A stretch of 64,000 nucleotides of DNA from Xanthomarina maritima (lineage in GTDB: Bacteria; Bacteroidota; Bacteroidia; Flavobacteriales; Flavobacteriaceae): assembly GCF_008084905.1 (NCBI RefSeq), contig NZ_VSFC01000062.1, positions 181,903-245,902 of the forward strand, read 5' to 3'. The stretch's first letter is position 1; every line of letters starts with the position of its first letter. The position numbers and the translations under genes were made by a program. This document shows, piece after piece, positions 35,892-44,609 of the stretch. The notes beneath the pieces were generated by a model. It had not been told where the DNA came from, did not search any database, and saw only the letters and a program-made list of their open reading frames with translations.

Positions 35892-37238
35892 ATGGAGTTT
35901 GTTATAAAAATATCTCAATTTTTATTGAGCCTTTCATTACTAATCGTATTACACGAATTAGGTCATTTTATACCTGCAAAACTATTTAAAACCAGAGTTG
36001 AAAAATTTTACTTATTCTTTGATGTTAAGTTTTCTTTATTCAAAAAGAAGATAGGAGATACTGTTTATGGAATTGGTTGGTTACCACTAGGTGGTTATGT
36101 TAAGATCTCAGGAATGATTGACGAAAGTATGGATAAAGAGCAAATGGCTCAACCACCACAACCCTGGGAGTTTAGATCGAAACCAGCATGGCAACGATTA
36201 ATAATTATGCTTGGTGGAGTAACTGTTAATTTTCTATTAGCTATTTTAATTTATATTGGAATGAGCTATTATTATGGAGATCGAATTTTGCCTATAGAAA
36301 ATATTTCAGATGGAATATTAGTTGAAAGTACAGTTGCTAACAATGCAGGATTGCTAACAGGAGATCACATTATTTCTGTTGATGGAGAACTTATAGATCA
36401 TTTTTCTCAAATTTCTGAAAAAGTTCTTTTTGGAAAAGAGATTACAATTGAAAGAAATGGAGTAGAATCAACGGTTACTTTACCTGAAGATTTTTTAGCT
36501 CAATTAATTGATTCAAAAGAAAAAAAGTTTATTGATTTACGTATGCCTTTTGTTATTGCTGAAGTGCCTGATACCTCTTTCAATAAAGGGAGTGGTATTG
36601 TAAAAGGAGACATTATTACAGGATTTAACAATCAAGAAACAAAATATATTGATGAAGTGCTTCCAGCATTAGAAAGCTTAAAAGGGCAACAAGTTGAAGC
36701 AACTATTTTGAGAGATAACAAAAGGATTCAAATGCCTTTGGAAATTAATGCTGATGGAAAATTAGGCTTAGTTTATGCAACTGGAGCAACACCAGAAACA
36801 TTAGAAGCCTTAGGGTATTATAAATTTGAAACACAAAATTATGGCTTTTTTGAAGCTATTCCAGTTGGTATTGTAAAGTCTAAAGACAAGTTATCATCTT
36901 ATATTACTCAAGTAAAAGCCATTTTCACGCCAAGTACAGGTGCATATAAGGGTGTAGGAGGTTTTAAAGCTATTTACGATATTTTTCCAGATTTCTGGAG
37001 TTGGCAAGTATTTTGGAACATTACAGCCTTTTTATCTATTATGCTAGGTTTCTTAAACCTATTACCAATACCAGCATTAGATGGTGGCCATGTTATGTTT
37101 TTACTTTATGAAATGGTCTCTGGAAGAAAGCCAAGCGACAAATTTTTAGAGTATGCACAAATGGTTGGTTTTATTCTTTTGATAGCATTAGTTTTATTTG
37201 CTAATGGGAATGATATCTTTAAAGCCATATTTAATTAA
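35892..37238 (+). CDS. rseP: RIP metalloprotease RseP (site-2 protease)
   Basis: 448 residues. Zinc site HELGH (21-25) in the first membrane helix, the third ligand in LLPIPALDGGH near residue 395, and two PDZ-like regions between (around VANNAGLLTGDHIISVDG and SGIVKGDIITGFNNQ). Cleaves anti-sigma factors and signal-peptide remnants inside the membrane, thereby controlling an envelope stress response. Single gene followed by tRNA-Asn. Confidence 0.95.
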   Translation: MEFVIKISQFLLSLSLLIVLHELGHFIPAKLFKTRVEKFYLFFDVKFSLFKKKIGDTVYGIGWLPLGGYVKISGMIDESMDKEQMAQPPQPWEFRSKPAWQRLIIMLGGVTVNFLLAILIYIGMSYYYGDRILPIENISDGILVESTVANNAGLLTGDHIISVDGELIDHFSQISEKVLFGKEITIERNGVESTVTLPEDFLAQLIDSKEKKFIDLRMPFVIAEVPDTSFNKGSGIVKGDIITGFNNQETKYIDEVLPALESLKGQQVEATILRDNKRIQMPLEINADGKLGLVYATGATPETLEALGYYKFETQNYGFFEAIPVGIVKSKDKLSSYITQVKAIFTPSTGAYKGVGGFKAIYDIFPDFWSWQVFWNITAFLSIMLGFLNLLPIPALDGGHVMFLLYEMVSGRKPSDKFLEYAQMVGFILLIALVLFANGNDIFKAIFN

Positions 37239-37254
37239 ATTTTTTAAAATTTAA

Positions 37255-37286
37255 TTTGTGGTAATTAAAAAAAGGATATATATTTG
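37255..37286 (+). promoter_or_regulatory. Promoter of tRNA-Asn
   Basis: TTTG (37255-37258), 20 bases, TATATTTG (37279-37286): a full match to the Bacteroidota vegetative consensus, followed after 25 bases by the mature tRNA. The -33 element lies just after the rseP stop. Confidence 0.7.
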
Positions 37287-37311
37287 CGCTCGCAAAAGCG
37301 AAAGATAACAC

Positions 37312-37385
37312 TCCTCCTTAGCTCAGTTGGTTAGAGCATTTGACTGTTAATCAAAGGGTCCTTGGTTCGAGCCCAAGAGGGGGAG
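37312..37385 (+). tRNA. tRNA-Asn (anticodon GTT)
   Basis: Cloverleaf folds fully: acceptor TCCTCCT with AGGGGGA (one G-T pair), D arm GCTC/GAGC, anticodon arm TTTGA/TCAAA with loop CTGTTAA (anticodon GTT at 37346-37348), variable loop GGGTC, T arm CTTGG/CCAAG with loop TTCGAGC. Discriminator base G; the CCA end is not encoded in full and would be added by nucleotidyltransferase. Followed by a terminator. Confidence 0.97.
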
Positions 37386-37395
37386 CAATAAATAA

Positions 37396-37422
37396 CCCGA
37401 TACGAAAGTGTCGGGTTTTTTT
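37396..37422 (+). terminator. Terminator of tRNA-Asn
   Basis: CCCGATAC (37396-37403), GAAA tetraloop, GTGTCGGG (37408-37415) with one G-T pair, then seven T. A strong intrinsic terminator ten bases past the tRNA. The following 200 bases to the lipoprotein gene hold no gene that I can see. Confidence 0.88.
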
Positions 37423-37625
37423 GTGGAATTTTTTGTGCAAGAATTTTATTCTTTTGAAAAATCTATTGAATTGAAATATGAAAGCTTTTAAAGAAGTATA
37501 TCTAAGTGTTAATAGATTTATATAGCCCTATATCGGTAATTATATAATGTTGTCGTTTTTTTTTGGAAAAGTTAATGGATAAAACTAATTTCAATTTGCT
37601 ATTAATCAATTAATTATTTAACATT

Positions 37626-38822
37626 ATGAAAAAAACAGTATTATTATTTGCAGTTTTAGCGTTGATTTTCGCTTCCTGCACCAATGAGTCACTTAATGAA
37701 AACTCCGAAATTTCTAACCAGAGTAATTCACTTATTAGTAATTTTAATGAAATTACTGTAATTAATTTTGATGGATTCTCTGCTGGAGAAATTGTTTCTG
37801 AAGTATCGCCAAATGGCTGCTCAGGTTCAATTGCAATTATGGCAGTTAATCCAGATTTCCCTGGTATGAATACAGCCATGATTTTTGACTCTTCAAACCC
37901 TACAGGGAATGATTTTGATTTAGGAACACCAAATGAAATGTATGGTGGTCCTGGAATTTCTTCAGATGGACCAAGACCAAGTAACGATGTGCCATTAGGA
38001 AACGTTCTAATTATTTCTGAAGACATGGACAGTTCTGATCCAGATGATAGTGCTCGTAACGGAACTAGGTTTGAGCTCGACTTTTCAGGATATGGAAACG
38101 GAATGGTAACACTGCATTCTTTTGATATGCTTGATCTTGAACCAGTAGATTCAAGTGGTTTACCAACTGTTATTACATTATACGATGGCTCTAACAATAT
38201 ATTACTTCAACATGAACTACCATATGGTTTCGATAATGAAAAACAACTTATAGATCTAGAATCAACATCTGGTGTAGTACGTATGGTACTTGAAATGAAT
38301 AACTCTGGAGCTATTGATAATATTAGATTAACATGCCATAGAGAAATTCAAATTGGTGAATGTGAAACTATGTTCGCTAAAGGGAATGATGATATTGCCA
38401 CTTGTTTCATTGGAAATGGATTTAATAGATGGGGATGGACAAATGGTCCACTTTCTACTGGAGTATATATTATGGATATTTATGCTGGAGCTGGACGTTG
38501 TATTACTGAAAATAGAGAACCAGCTGGTACTGTAACGTTAGATTATAATGCAGAAACTGGTGATGCTTTAGTTACATATTCAGTAGATGCTGGATATGTA
38601 CTTACAGAAACTCATCTTTATTTAGGTAATGGACCGTATCCACTTAAAAGAAGAGGTAATAATGGTTGGGTACCAACTGTTGCTCCTGGACAATATCCTT
38701 ATCAACATGGAAGTTTAGATAATGTAAGTGTAGACTCTTATAAGGTAAATGGTTTATCAGGTGATATTTATATGATTGCACATGGAGTAATTTGTGAATT
38801 AATTGGAATGACTCCTCAATAA
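37626..38822 (+). CDS. Secreted lipoprotein with two beta-rich modules, unknown function
   Basis: 398 residues. Lipoprotein signal with Cys18 in LIFASCTNES. Residues about 40-240 (VINFDGFSAGEIVSEV ... GAIDNIRLTCHRE) look like the choice-of-anchor/concanavalin-like module seen in many marine surface proteins. Residues about 245-398 (CETMFAKGND, TCFIGNGFNRWGWTNG, YAGAGRCITENREPAGTV, THLYLGNGPYP) form a second module with conserved Cys and Trp that recurs in Bacteroidota extracellular proteins. No enzymatic motif found. Single gene closed by a long terminator. Confidence 0.7.
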   Translation: MKKTVLLFAVLALIFASCTNESLNENSEISNQSNSLISNFNEITVINFDGFSAGEIVSEVSPNGCSGSIAIMAVNPDFPGMNTAMIFDSSNPTGNDFDLGTPNEMYGGPGISSDGPRPSNDVPLGNVLIISEDMDSSDPDDSARNGTRFELDFSGYGNGMVTLHSFDMLDLEPVDSSGLPTVITLYDGSNNILLQHELPYGFDNEKQLIDLESTSGVVRMVLEMNNSGAIDNIRLTCHREIQIGECETMFAKGNDDIATCFIGNGFNRWGWTNGPLSTGVYIMDIYAGAGRCITENREPAGTVTLDYNAETGDALVTYSVDAGYVLTETHLYLGNGPYPLKRRGNNGWVPTVAPGQYPYQHGSLDNVSVDSYKVNGLSGDIYMIAHGVICELIGMTPQ

Positions 38823-38861
38823 TGTAAGTTATAGAAATTAACTAATATTTAATTTCTATTT

Positions 38862-38903
38862 AAATAATAAAGCCTTTACATTTCTGTAAAGGCTTTATTA
38901 TTT
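38862..38903. terminator. Bidirectional intrinsic terminator
   Basis: A perfect 19-bp inverted repeat (38862-38880 with 38885-38903) around the loop TTTC; the core is AAAGCCTTTACA and its complement. A/T runs on both sides allow it to end both the plus-strand lipoprotein gene and the converging flavin oxidoreductase gene. Confidence 0.88.
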
Positions 38904-38944
38904 GTTCAGTTTAAACTAATGGCTTGTAAAGTATTTCAAAATTG

Positions 38945-40018
38945 TTATTTAACAAAATTTGGCCATTTATTTAAATAATCAATAAATTTTTCGCCTAATC
39001 CTTCTTTTTTGAGGTGATCTTCTGAAACTGGAATTGCAATTGGATTAAAAGTAGGATTTTTTAAAACCAATTTTGGAAAGTTGTGATGAAGTATGGCTGA
39101 TTTTCCAATAGTTACAAAATCTACTCCAGAATCTAAGATTTTTTGAACATCCATAGCATTATTAATTTTTCCTGCAACAGTCCATTTTACTTTTTTAAAA
39201 TCTAAGGATTTAAAGTGCTCTAATAATGAAGTTTTTTGATACTTTTTCTCATGTGGCATTTTAAAACTATCCCATAAGGAAATATCAAGAAAATCTATAG
39301 CTCCATCATCTATTAATTTCTGACAAACCCATTTTATCTCTTCTATGTCCATTCCAAATCTTTCTGGAGATAATCGAACACCAAGTAAAAAATGGTCGCC
39401 ACATGTTTCTCTAATGGCATCAACTATTTCAAATAGAAGTCGAGACCTATTTGCTAGTAATCCACCATATTCATCCTTTCTTTTATTTATTTCTGAACTT
39501 AAAAATTGCGTTAATATATAACCATGTGCTCCATGAACTTCTACACCATTATAACCACATTTTTTGGCACGAATAGCAGCTGAAATAAAATCGTCTCTTA
39601 GTTGTTTAACTTCATCTAAAGTAAGTCCTCTTGAATTTGTTTCTTCATTATCAGAAGGACAAACAGGTTTTTCTTTTATTAACTCGGCAGGAGTTCTCAT
39701 ACCAGCATGATGTAATTGAATTACAGCTAAACTTCCTTGTTCTTTAATTTGAGATGTTAATTTTATATGTCCTTCAATTAGGTTATCACTAAAAATACCT
39801 AATTGACCAGGAAAGCCTTTTCCAATTTCTTGTACATGCGAAGCGCAAGTCATTACTAAGCCAAATCCTCCTTCTGCTCTCATTGTTAACCATTTTAATT
39901 CATCTTGAGATAGTTGCCCATTTTCATGGCTTTGTTGGTTGGTTAATGGAGCTAACATAAATCTATTTTTCATGGTTGAACCACAAGGAAAAGTTAAGGT
40001 TGAATTGGCATTCGTCAT
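38945..40018 (-). CDS. NADH:flavin oxidoreductase / old yellow enzyme family
   Basis: 357-residue FMN-binding TIM barrel. Typical blocks are NRFMLAPLTNQQSHENGQLS at the start, VIQLHHAGMRTP, EVHGAHGYILTQFLSSEINKRKDEYGG (substrate-binding His-Gly-Ala-His) and FVTIGKSAILHHNFP for the phosphate of FMN. Reduces activated alkenes with NAD(P)H; the natural substrate is unknown. Belongs to the subgroup without a fused FAD/FeS part. Confidence 0.92.
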   Translation of the reverse strand: MTNANSTLTFPCGSTMKNRFMLAPLTNQQSHENGQLSQDELKWLTMRAEGGFGLVMTCASHVQEIGKGFPGQLGIFSDNLIEGHIKLTSQIKEQGSLAVIQLHHAGMRTPAELIKEKPVCPSDNEETNSRGLTLDEVKQLRDDFISAAIRAKKCGYNGVEVHGAHGYILTQFLSSEINKRKDEYGGLLANRSRLLFEIVDAIRETCGDHFLLGVRLSPERFGMDIEEIKWVCQKLIDDGAIDFLDISLWDSFKMPHEKKYQKTSLLEHFKSLDFKKVKWTVAGKINNAMDVQKILDSGVDFVTIGKSAILHHNFPKLVLKNPTFNPIAIPVSEDHLKKEGLGEKFIDYLNKWPNFVK

Positions 40019-40091
40019 AGTAAAATATTTTTAAATGTAAATTTAAGCAGAAATATTAAGAGTTATTTTGAGTAATAGATAAGAATTTATT

Positions 40092-41549
40092 TTACTCTTT
40101 TTTATTTGAATCCTTCTTTTTATTTGTAAATTCTTTCACCTTCTTACTTAGGATAGGTACATCGATACCTACAACAAATTGCCAGCGTGTATATGTTAAA
40201 GAAGAGTTTATATCATTATTAATATCAATTCCTTCAAAATTAATAGTATAAGGGCTTAAAAATTTACTTGAACCATTTGTATAGGTTATACCACCTATAA
40301 GATTTGCCCATTTTAAGGTCCAATTAACGCCAAGGCTTAAATGATAAAAATCGTCACCTACTTTAATGTCTTTTGAACCATCAGACGCTAAATCGAAAAT
40401 ATTTGTACTATTTACTAAGGCATAGAAGTCTGTTGAAAAACCAGCATAAGCTTTAAAATTTTCATTTATAAATACTTCAGTCCCAACACCAAAATTTATT
40501 ACGATTTTACGCTCTTCATTAAAATTTACAGGAGTTAATGTATCATCTCCTGTATCAATATCAGGGACATCAATTCTACTATATTGATTTAAACTACTTA
40601 CATAATCTATATTAAGGTGTAATTTACTTTTTTTAATAGGAATTCCAGCTCCTAAAGAGATGCCAAGAGGGTCTTTTCTTTTTGCTGATAAGTCTTTAAA
40701 ATTGTTATCTACAAATAGGTTGTATTCTGGTGCAACTCCTGAAATTACTTCAGAATACGAATAGCTTCCTTCATCGTACACATCTATATATGGTAGATTA
40801 ATGTTTAAACCTAAGTCGAATTTTGGAAAATGATAATTAGCACCAATTTTTATAAATATTCCATAAGATTTTTGTTTGAAACCTATTATATTTTGATAAT
40901 ATGCAACTTCATTATCTGAAGATTGAATGGTATGATTTACATTTGATAGACCTGAGTTTGTATAAAACGAAGCAAAAGCAGAAAATCCAAAACTAAAATT
41001 ATCATTTATCTTCTTACCCCAAGTTATCCCAGTCCAATCATCTTTTAAATTTGATTGTAAGCCAATTTTAGCATTGTGCTTTACGGCATCTGGAAAAACA
41101 GCTAAAATAGCATCGTTTAAGTAATAGCTTCCGTAATTTAAGTTGATATTATTATTAGCTTTAGTAAAGTATGAATAAGCAAATCGAGTACCAAACAAAT
41201 TAAAAATTCCACCAGCCATAACAGCAGTACCTCTAAAAGAGGTATTACTTAAATTTGAATCTTCGTTTAATGCATCTTTAAATTTTAAAAAGATTAATTG
41301 GTATCCTTTTGCATTAAGAGAGAAACCTACATTTTCAACATCTGTAATATAGGAAGGATTGTAATATACAAGTCCTAAATCTGAAACACTTCCAGTGACA
41401 TTTCCAGAAAGTAAAATAGACCGGTTTCCAAAATTGTTGAATCTGTAATTTCCTTGCTGTGCTATGGAATGAATTGATACAAGTAAGAAGAAAATACTAA
41501 CATATTTAAAAAACTTCAAACGAATTGGTTTTATAAATATTTTAGTCAT
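40092..41549 (-). CDS. Putative outer-membrane beta-barrel protein (DUF5723-like)
   Basis: 485 residues with a signal sequence ending near SIHSIAQ, then repeated amphipathic strands (SGSVSDLGLVYYNPSYI, FRGTAVMAGGIFNLFGTRF, TRWQFVVGIDVPIL at the end). The N-terminal YNPS(Y) segment recalls FadL-type and DUF5723 barrels, in which a plug follows the signal. By eye only. A lysine-rich tail (KEFTNKKKDSNKK) ends the protein. Function unknown. It is 94 bases downstream of the pigment operon and may still be co-transcribed. Confidence 0.6.
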   Translation of the reverse strand: MTKIFIKPIRLKFFKYVSIFFLLVSIHSIAQQGNYRFNNFGNRSILLSGNVTGSVSDLGLVYYNPSYITDVENVGFSLNAKGYQLIFLKFKDALNEDSNLSNTSFRGTAVMAGGIFNLFGTRFAYSYFTKANNNINLNYGSYYLNDAILAVFPDAVKHNAKIGLQSNLKDDWTGITWGKKINDNFSFGFSAFASFYTNSGLSNVNHTIQSSDNEVAYYQNIIGFKQKSYGIFIKIGANYHFPKFDLGLNINLPYIDVYDEGSYSYSEVISGVAPEYNLFVDNNFKDLSAKRKDPLGISLGAGIPIKKSKLHLNIDYVSSLNQYSRIDVPDIDTGDDTLTPVNFNEERKIVINFGVGTEVFINENFKAYAGFSTDFYALVNSTNIFDLASDGSKDIKVGDDFYHLSLGVNWTLKWANLIGGITYTNGSSKFLSPYTINFEGIDINNDINSSLTYTRWQFVVGIDVPILSKKVKEFTNKKKDSNKKE

Positions 41550-41634
41550 TTTAAATATGATTTTAGTTACATAAATTTAAACCTAAAATGAAGGTTTTCA
41601 AAGAAATTTAAGAGGTAATTACTATTGATTTAAT

Positions 41635-41650
41635 ATCCTAAAATTAGGAT
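41635..41650. repeat. Short perfect inverted repeat at the end of the pigment operon
   Basis: ATCCTAA (41635-41641) and TTAGGAT (41644-41650) around two bases, overlapping the stop codon of the ligase gene. The centre is too tight for a normal terminator and no T-run follows on the minus strand, so a protein-binding site or chance is as likely. Confidence 0.35.
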
Positions 41651-42942
41651 TCTGTTTTTCTATTATCAATTACCATAACAGGTTTTCTACTCATGATTGG
41701 GAATTGCAATTTTTGAATTTCCTTTTTATTGTGAATTTCTATTTTTGGAGACACACGTAATTTGGCTCTAAAATGATCTTTAATTTGCTGAAGTAATTTG
41801 TCTGTAGGATTTTTTACAGCTATTTTAATACAAATTTCATCTGTTCCAATCGTGTTGTTTGAAATTTCAATAATGTAGCTTTCAACTTCACTAAAATCGT
41901 TTAAAATATTATCCATTGCTGGAGGATATAATGTAGTTCCTTTATATTTAATCATTTGTTTTTTCCTGCCTACAACTGGTCCTAAGCGCATGGTATTTCT
42001 GCCACAATTGCATGGTTCTGTATGTGCTTGAACCATGTCTCCAGTTTTAAAACGAAGTAATGGCATGCCTTCAACACCTAAAGTCGTTATAGTAAGTTCA
42101 CCAACTTCATTAGCTGAAACAGGTTGGTCTTTTTCATCTAAAATTTCAACAATTATTAATTCTGGATGATGGTGCCCACCTTGTTGTTTTTCACATTCAT
42201 TAAAAGCTGTATTCATTTCTGTTGAAGCATACGTTGAAAACAACTCAATTTGCCATTGAGAGGTTATTTTTTCAGCTAAAGTATTCAACGAAAAATCCTG
42301 ATTTCTTAAAGGTTCGCCAATACAGATAGCTCCTTTTACTCCTGAATTATTTACATCGATATTATGTTGATTAGCATACTCAATCAATTTTAATAAAAAC
42401 GAAGGTACAGCAATTAGATAAGTTGGTTTAAATTTTAAAATAGAATCCCATTGCAATTCTGGAATTCCAGCTCCAACACGAATAATACCAGCTCCTAATT
42501 GTCTTGCTCCTAAAAAGTAAGCCAATCCAGCCATAAAACGTCTGTCTATAGTTGTCATTAGTTGCATGACATCGTTTTCTGAAACACCAGAACAAGCAAA
42601 AGACATGGCTTCGTTATAAGCCAAACGGTTTAAATCATTATCAGTTAAAGCAAAAGTTACTGGATCTCCCAATGTACCAGAAGTGGTTACATAATCGATA
42701 ATTTTGTTTTTAGGCACACATAAAAAATCGTTGTTATATTGTTGCAACTGATCTTTTGTAGTTGTAGGAATTTTTGTTAAATCTTCAAGAGTTGTAATAG
42801 AATTAATATCAATTTTTTGCTCTTTAAATACACGTTTATAATAAGGGGATTGTGTGTTTAAATAATTTAATAGACCTTTTAATTTATTCTCCTGAAAGGT
42901 TTTTATGTTTTCTGCTGATGCTTTTTCTATTTCGGGAATCAT
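41644..42942 (-). CDS. PaaK-like AMP-dependent acyl-CoA ligase
   Basis: 432-residue adenylate-forming enzyme of the phenylacetate-CoA ligase type. The P-loop-like motif is TTSGTLGDPVTFALT, the A5-type motif is STYASTEMNTAFNEC, and LRFKTGDMVQAHTEPCNCGRNTMRLGPVVGRK is the hinge. Two Cys in CNCGR occur in the PaaK family. In aryl polyene and flexirubin loci such an enzyme activates an aryl acid or acyl unit for loading onto ACP. It is the last gene of the operon, coupled to the C45 gene by an ATGA overlap. Confidence 0.85.
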   Translation of the reverse strand: MIPEIEKASAENIKTFQENKLKGLLNYLNTQSPYYKRVFKEQKIDINSITTLEDLTKIPTTTKDQLQQYNNDFLCVPKNKIIDYVTTSGTLGDPVTFALTDNDLNRLAYNEAMSFACSGVSENDVMQLMTTIDRRFMAGLAYFLGARQLGAGIIRVGAGIPELQWDSILKFKPTYLIAVPSFLLKLIEYANQHNIDVNNSGVKGAICIGEPLRNQDFSLNTLAEKITSQWQIELFSTYASTEMNTAFNECEKQQGGHHHPELIIVEILDEKDQPVSANEVGELTITTLGVEGMPLLRFKTGDMVQAHTEPCNCGRNTMRLGPVVGRKKQMIKYKGTTLYPPAMDNILNDFSEVESYIIEISNNTIGTDEICIKIAVKNPTDKLLQQIKDHFRAKLRVSPKIEIHNKKEIQKLQFPIMSRKPVMVIDNRKTES

Positions 42943-44609
42943 TCGTTTAGTTTCCTTTTAATCTTTTTAATATACAAATCTATCTGTTCTTGACTAGGAA
43001 CTGTTGTAATTTCTTTAGTTTTTGCTTCTTCAAAAGCATTTAAAGCTGCTCTATAATACTTTTTTTCGTAATAATATTTTCCTACTAAATAATAGGCTTG
43101 CCAATATTCTGGATTAGCATTCTGTAGTTCAGTAAGCATGATTGGGACAATATAATCGTCATTACTAATTGATTTTTCAATTTGTCTGCTTAAAATGCGA
43201 TATTTTTCATAGTCTAGATAGGCTTCTGTATATTGAAAAGAGTCTTCTTCAATAGTTAATGTTTTATTGTTTAATGGTAAAGCTTGATCATTATTTAAAG
43301 CTTCAGCAAAAACGGTATTTAGATTATAGGCTACAAACTCTCCTAATTGATACGGATTTGAAGAAACCCAAACCAAACGTTCTTCAGGTTTAAAAACAAT
43401 TCCATGATGTGCTAAAAGCTGGTTTAAGGCTTTTTCATTGCCATATCCAATATTTTTATCTTGTAGGCCTTCTTTATTTCTTAAGATATCTACTGCTATT
43501 TCTGGTGTTAGTTTTGGTGTTTCATTTAAAAGTTCTTCCATTCGTTCGTAACGATATTGCGAATGGCTTTCGGCTTTATGTTTGATGTTTTTTTCATCTT
43601 TTGCATAAGCATCACTTTGAAAGTGATTGGAACAGATTAACTGATCGGAATTTTCAACCTCATAAACACCAAAATTCTTTGGCGAGACTTCAATCGTAAT
43701 GGCTCGATTGTCATTGGAGCTTCCTATAAATATTGATTCTGATACAAAAACCTGACGTTTTTTAGCAATTTCAATAGCCTCTTCAATATTTGAAGCATAC
43801 TGTAAAATTTCTCGAGTAAGAATAGAAATAGGTGTTTTTGCCACCCAAGGAATACTCGATTTTCCAGCGTTAATAGTAACTGTTAAACCTTGATCGTTCA
43901 TTCCTGAAACAACTCCCAACATGCCAGCCCAAGTAACAGACATAAAATTGTAACCGTTTGTTGGTTTTACAAAAGCAACTATTTTATCTTTGGAAAAATC
44001 ATCTCCAGCATAAAAATCAAAATTTCTACCAATAATTAAATCGCCATCTTCGGTTTTATTTCCCCAAGCAGCAAAAGATGAACAGCCAACAAGCATAAGG
44101 TCTTGAAGCGCATGGCCAATATCGTGAGCACTATGGAAATAAAGAATTCTTAAATAATCGTCTGCCACATAATCATAGTCATCTCCTGCATATTTAGAAA
44201 CGCCTAAAATTTCAGCTTTGTATTCTTCAGGAATATGTAAATACATTTTACGGTTGTACCAAGCTAGAAGTTTTCGTAATAATTTTTGTTTTGATTTTGA
44301 AGGAACCAATTCATCAACCTTACTTAAAAAAGCATGTTCTTGTTTTTCAAAAAGTTCTTGAGTTAAACTACCAGTGTTTAATCCAATTTGATAAGGATCT
44401 CCAGTTACAAATAATTCCCATTGACCAGAAGAATTTTTTGTTAGATAACCATTATCTGTTGTAAATGATGTGTCTGATATTTTAGTGCGTTTGGGTAAAG
44501 CATCGTGATACATACTAACATCTGGAACATCTTTCAAGGAGTTAGAAACACCACAAGACACCAAGCTTAGTAGTAAGAACAATGATAATATGTAGGTTGC
44601 TAATCTCAT
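42939..44609 (-). CDS. C45-type acyltransferase/hydrolase lipoprotein
   Basis: 556 residues. Lipoprotein signal with Cys19 (LVSCG). The core is a C45/acyl-CoA:6-aminopenicillanate acyltransferase-like Ntn fold, with candidate nucleophile Cys176 in VGCSSFAAWG, followed by DGDLIIGRNFDFYAGD and GMNDQGLTVTINAG. The last ~100 residues are helical and TPR-like (YWQAYYLVGKYYYEKKYYRAALNAFEEAK). It would act on the periplasmic side and form or cut an amide or ester; a role in attaching the pigment acyl chain to a lipid is a guess. Coupled by ATGA overlaps on both sides. Confidence 0.82.
   Translation of the reverse strand: MRLATYILSLFLLLSLVSCGVSNSLKDVPDVSMYHDALPKRTKISDTSFTTDNGYLTKNSSGQWELFVTGDPYQIGLNTGSLTQELFEKQEHAFLSKVDELVPSKSKQKLLRKLLAWYNRKMYLHIPEEYKAEILGVSKYAGDDYDYVADDYLRILYFHSAHDIGHALQDLMLVGCSSFAAWGNKTEDGDLIIGRNFDFYAGDDFSKDKIVAFVKPTNGYNFMSVTWAGMLGVVSGMNDQGLTVTINAGKSSIPWVAKTPISILTREILQYASNIEEAIEIAKKRQVFVSESIFIGSSNDNRAITIEVSPKNFGVYEVENSDQLICSNHFQSDAYAKDEKNIKHKAESHSQYRYERMEELLNETPKLTPEIAVDILRNKEGLQDKNIGYGNEKALNQLLAHHGIVFKPEERLVWVSSNPYQLGEFVAYNLNTVFAEALNNDQALPLNNKTLTIEEDSFQYTEAYLDYEKYRILSRQIEKSISNDDYIVPIMLTELQNANPEYWQAYYLVGKYYYEKKYYRAALNAFEEAKTKEITTVPSQEQIDLYIKKIKRKLNE

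Noticed and set aside
37744-38197. Minus-strand frame opposite the secreted lipoprotein gene
   Set aside because: The plus strand has the lipobox and conserved modules; the antisense frame shows none.
41635-41650. Intrinsic terminator of the pigment operon
   Set aside because: The inverted repeat has only two bases between its arms and no T-run on the minus strand.
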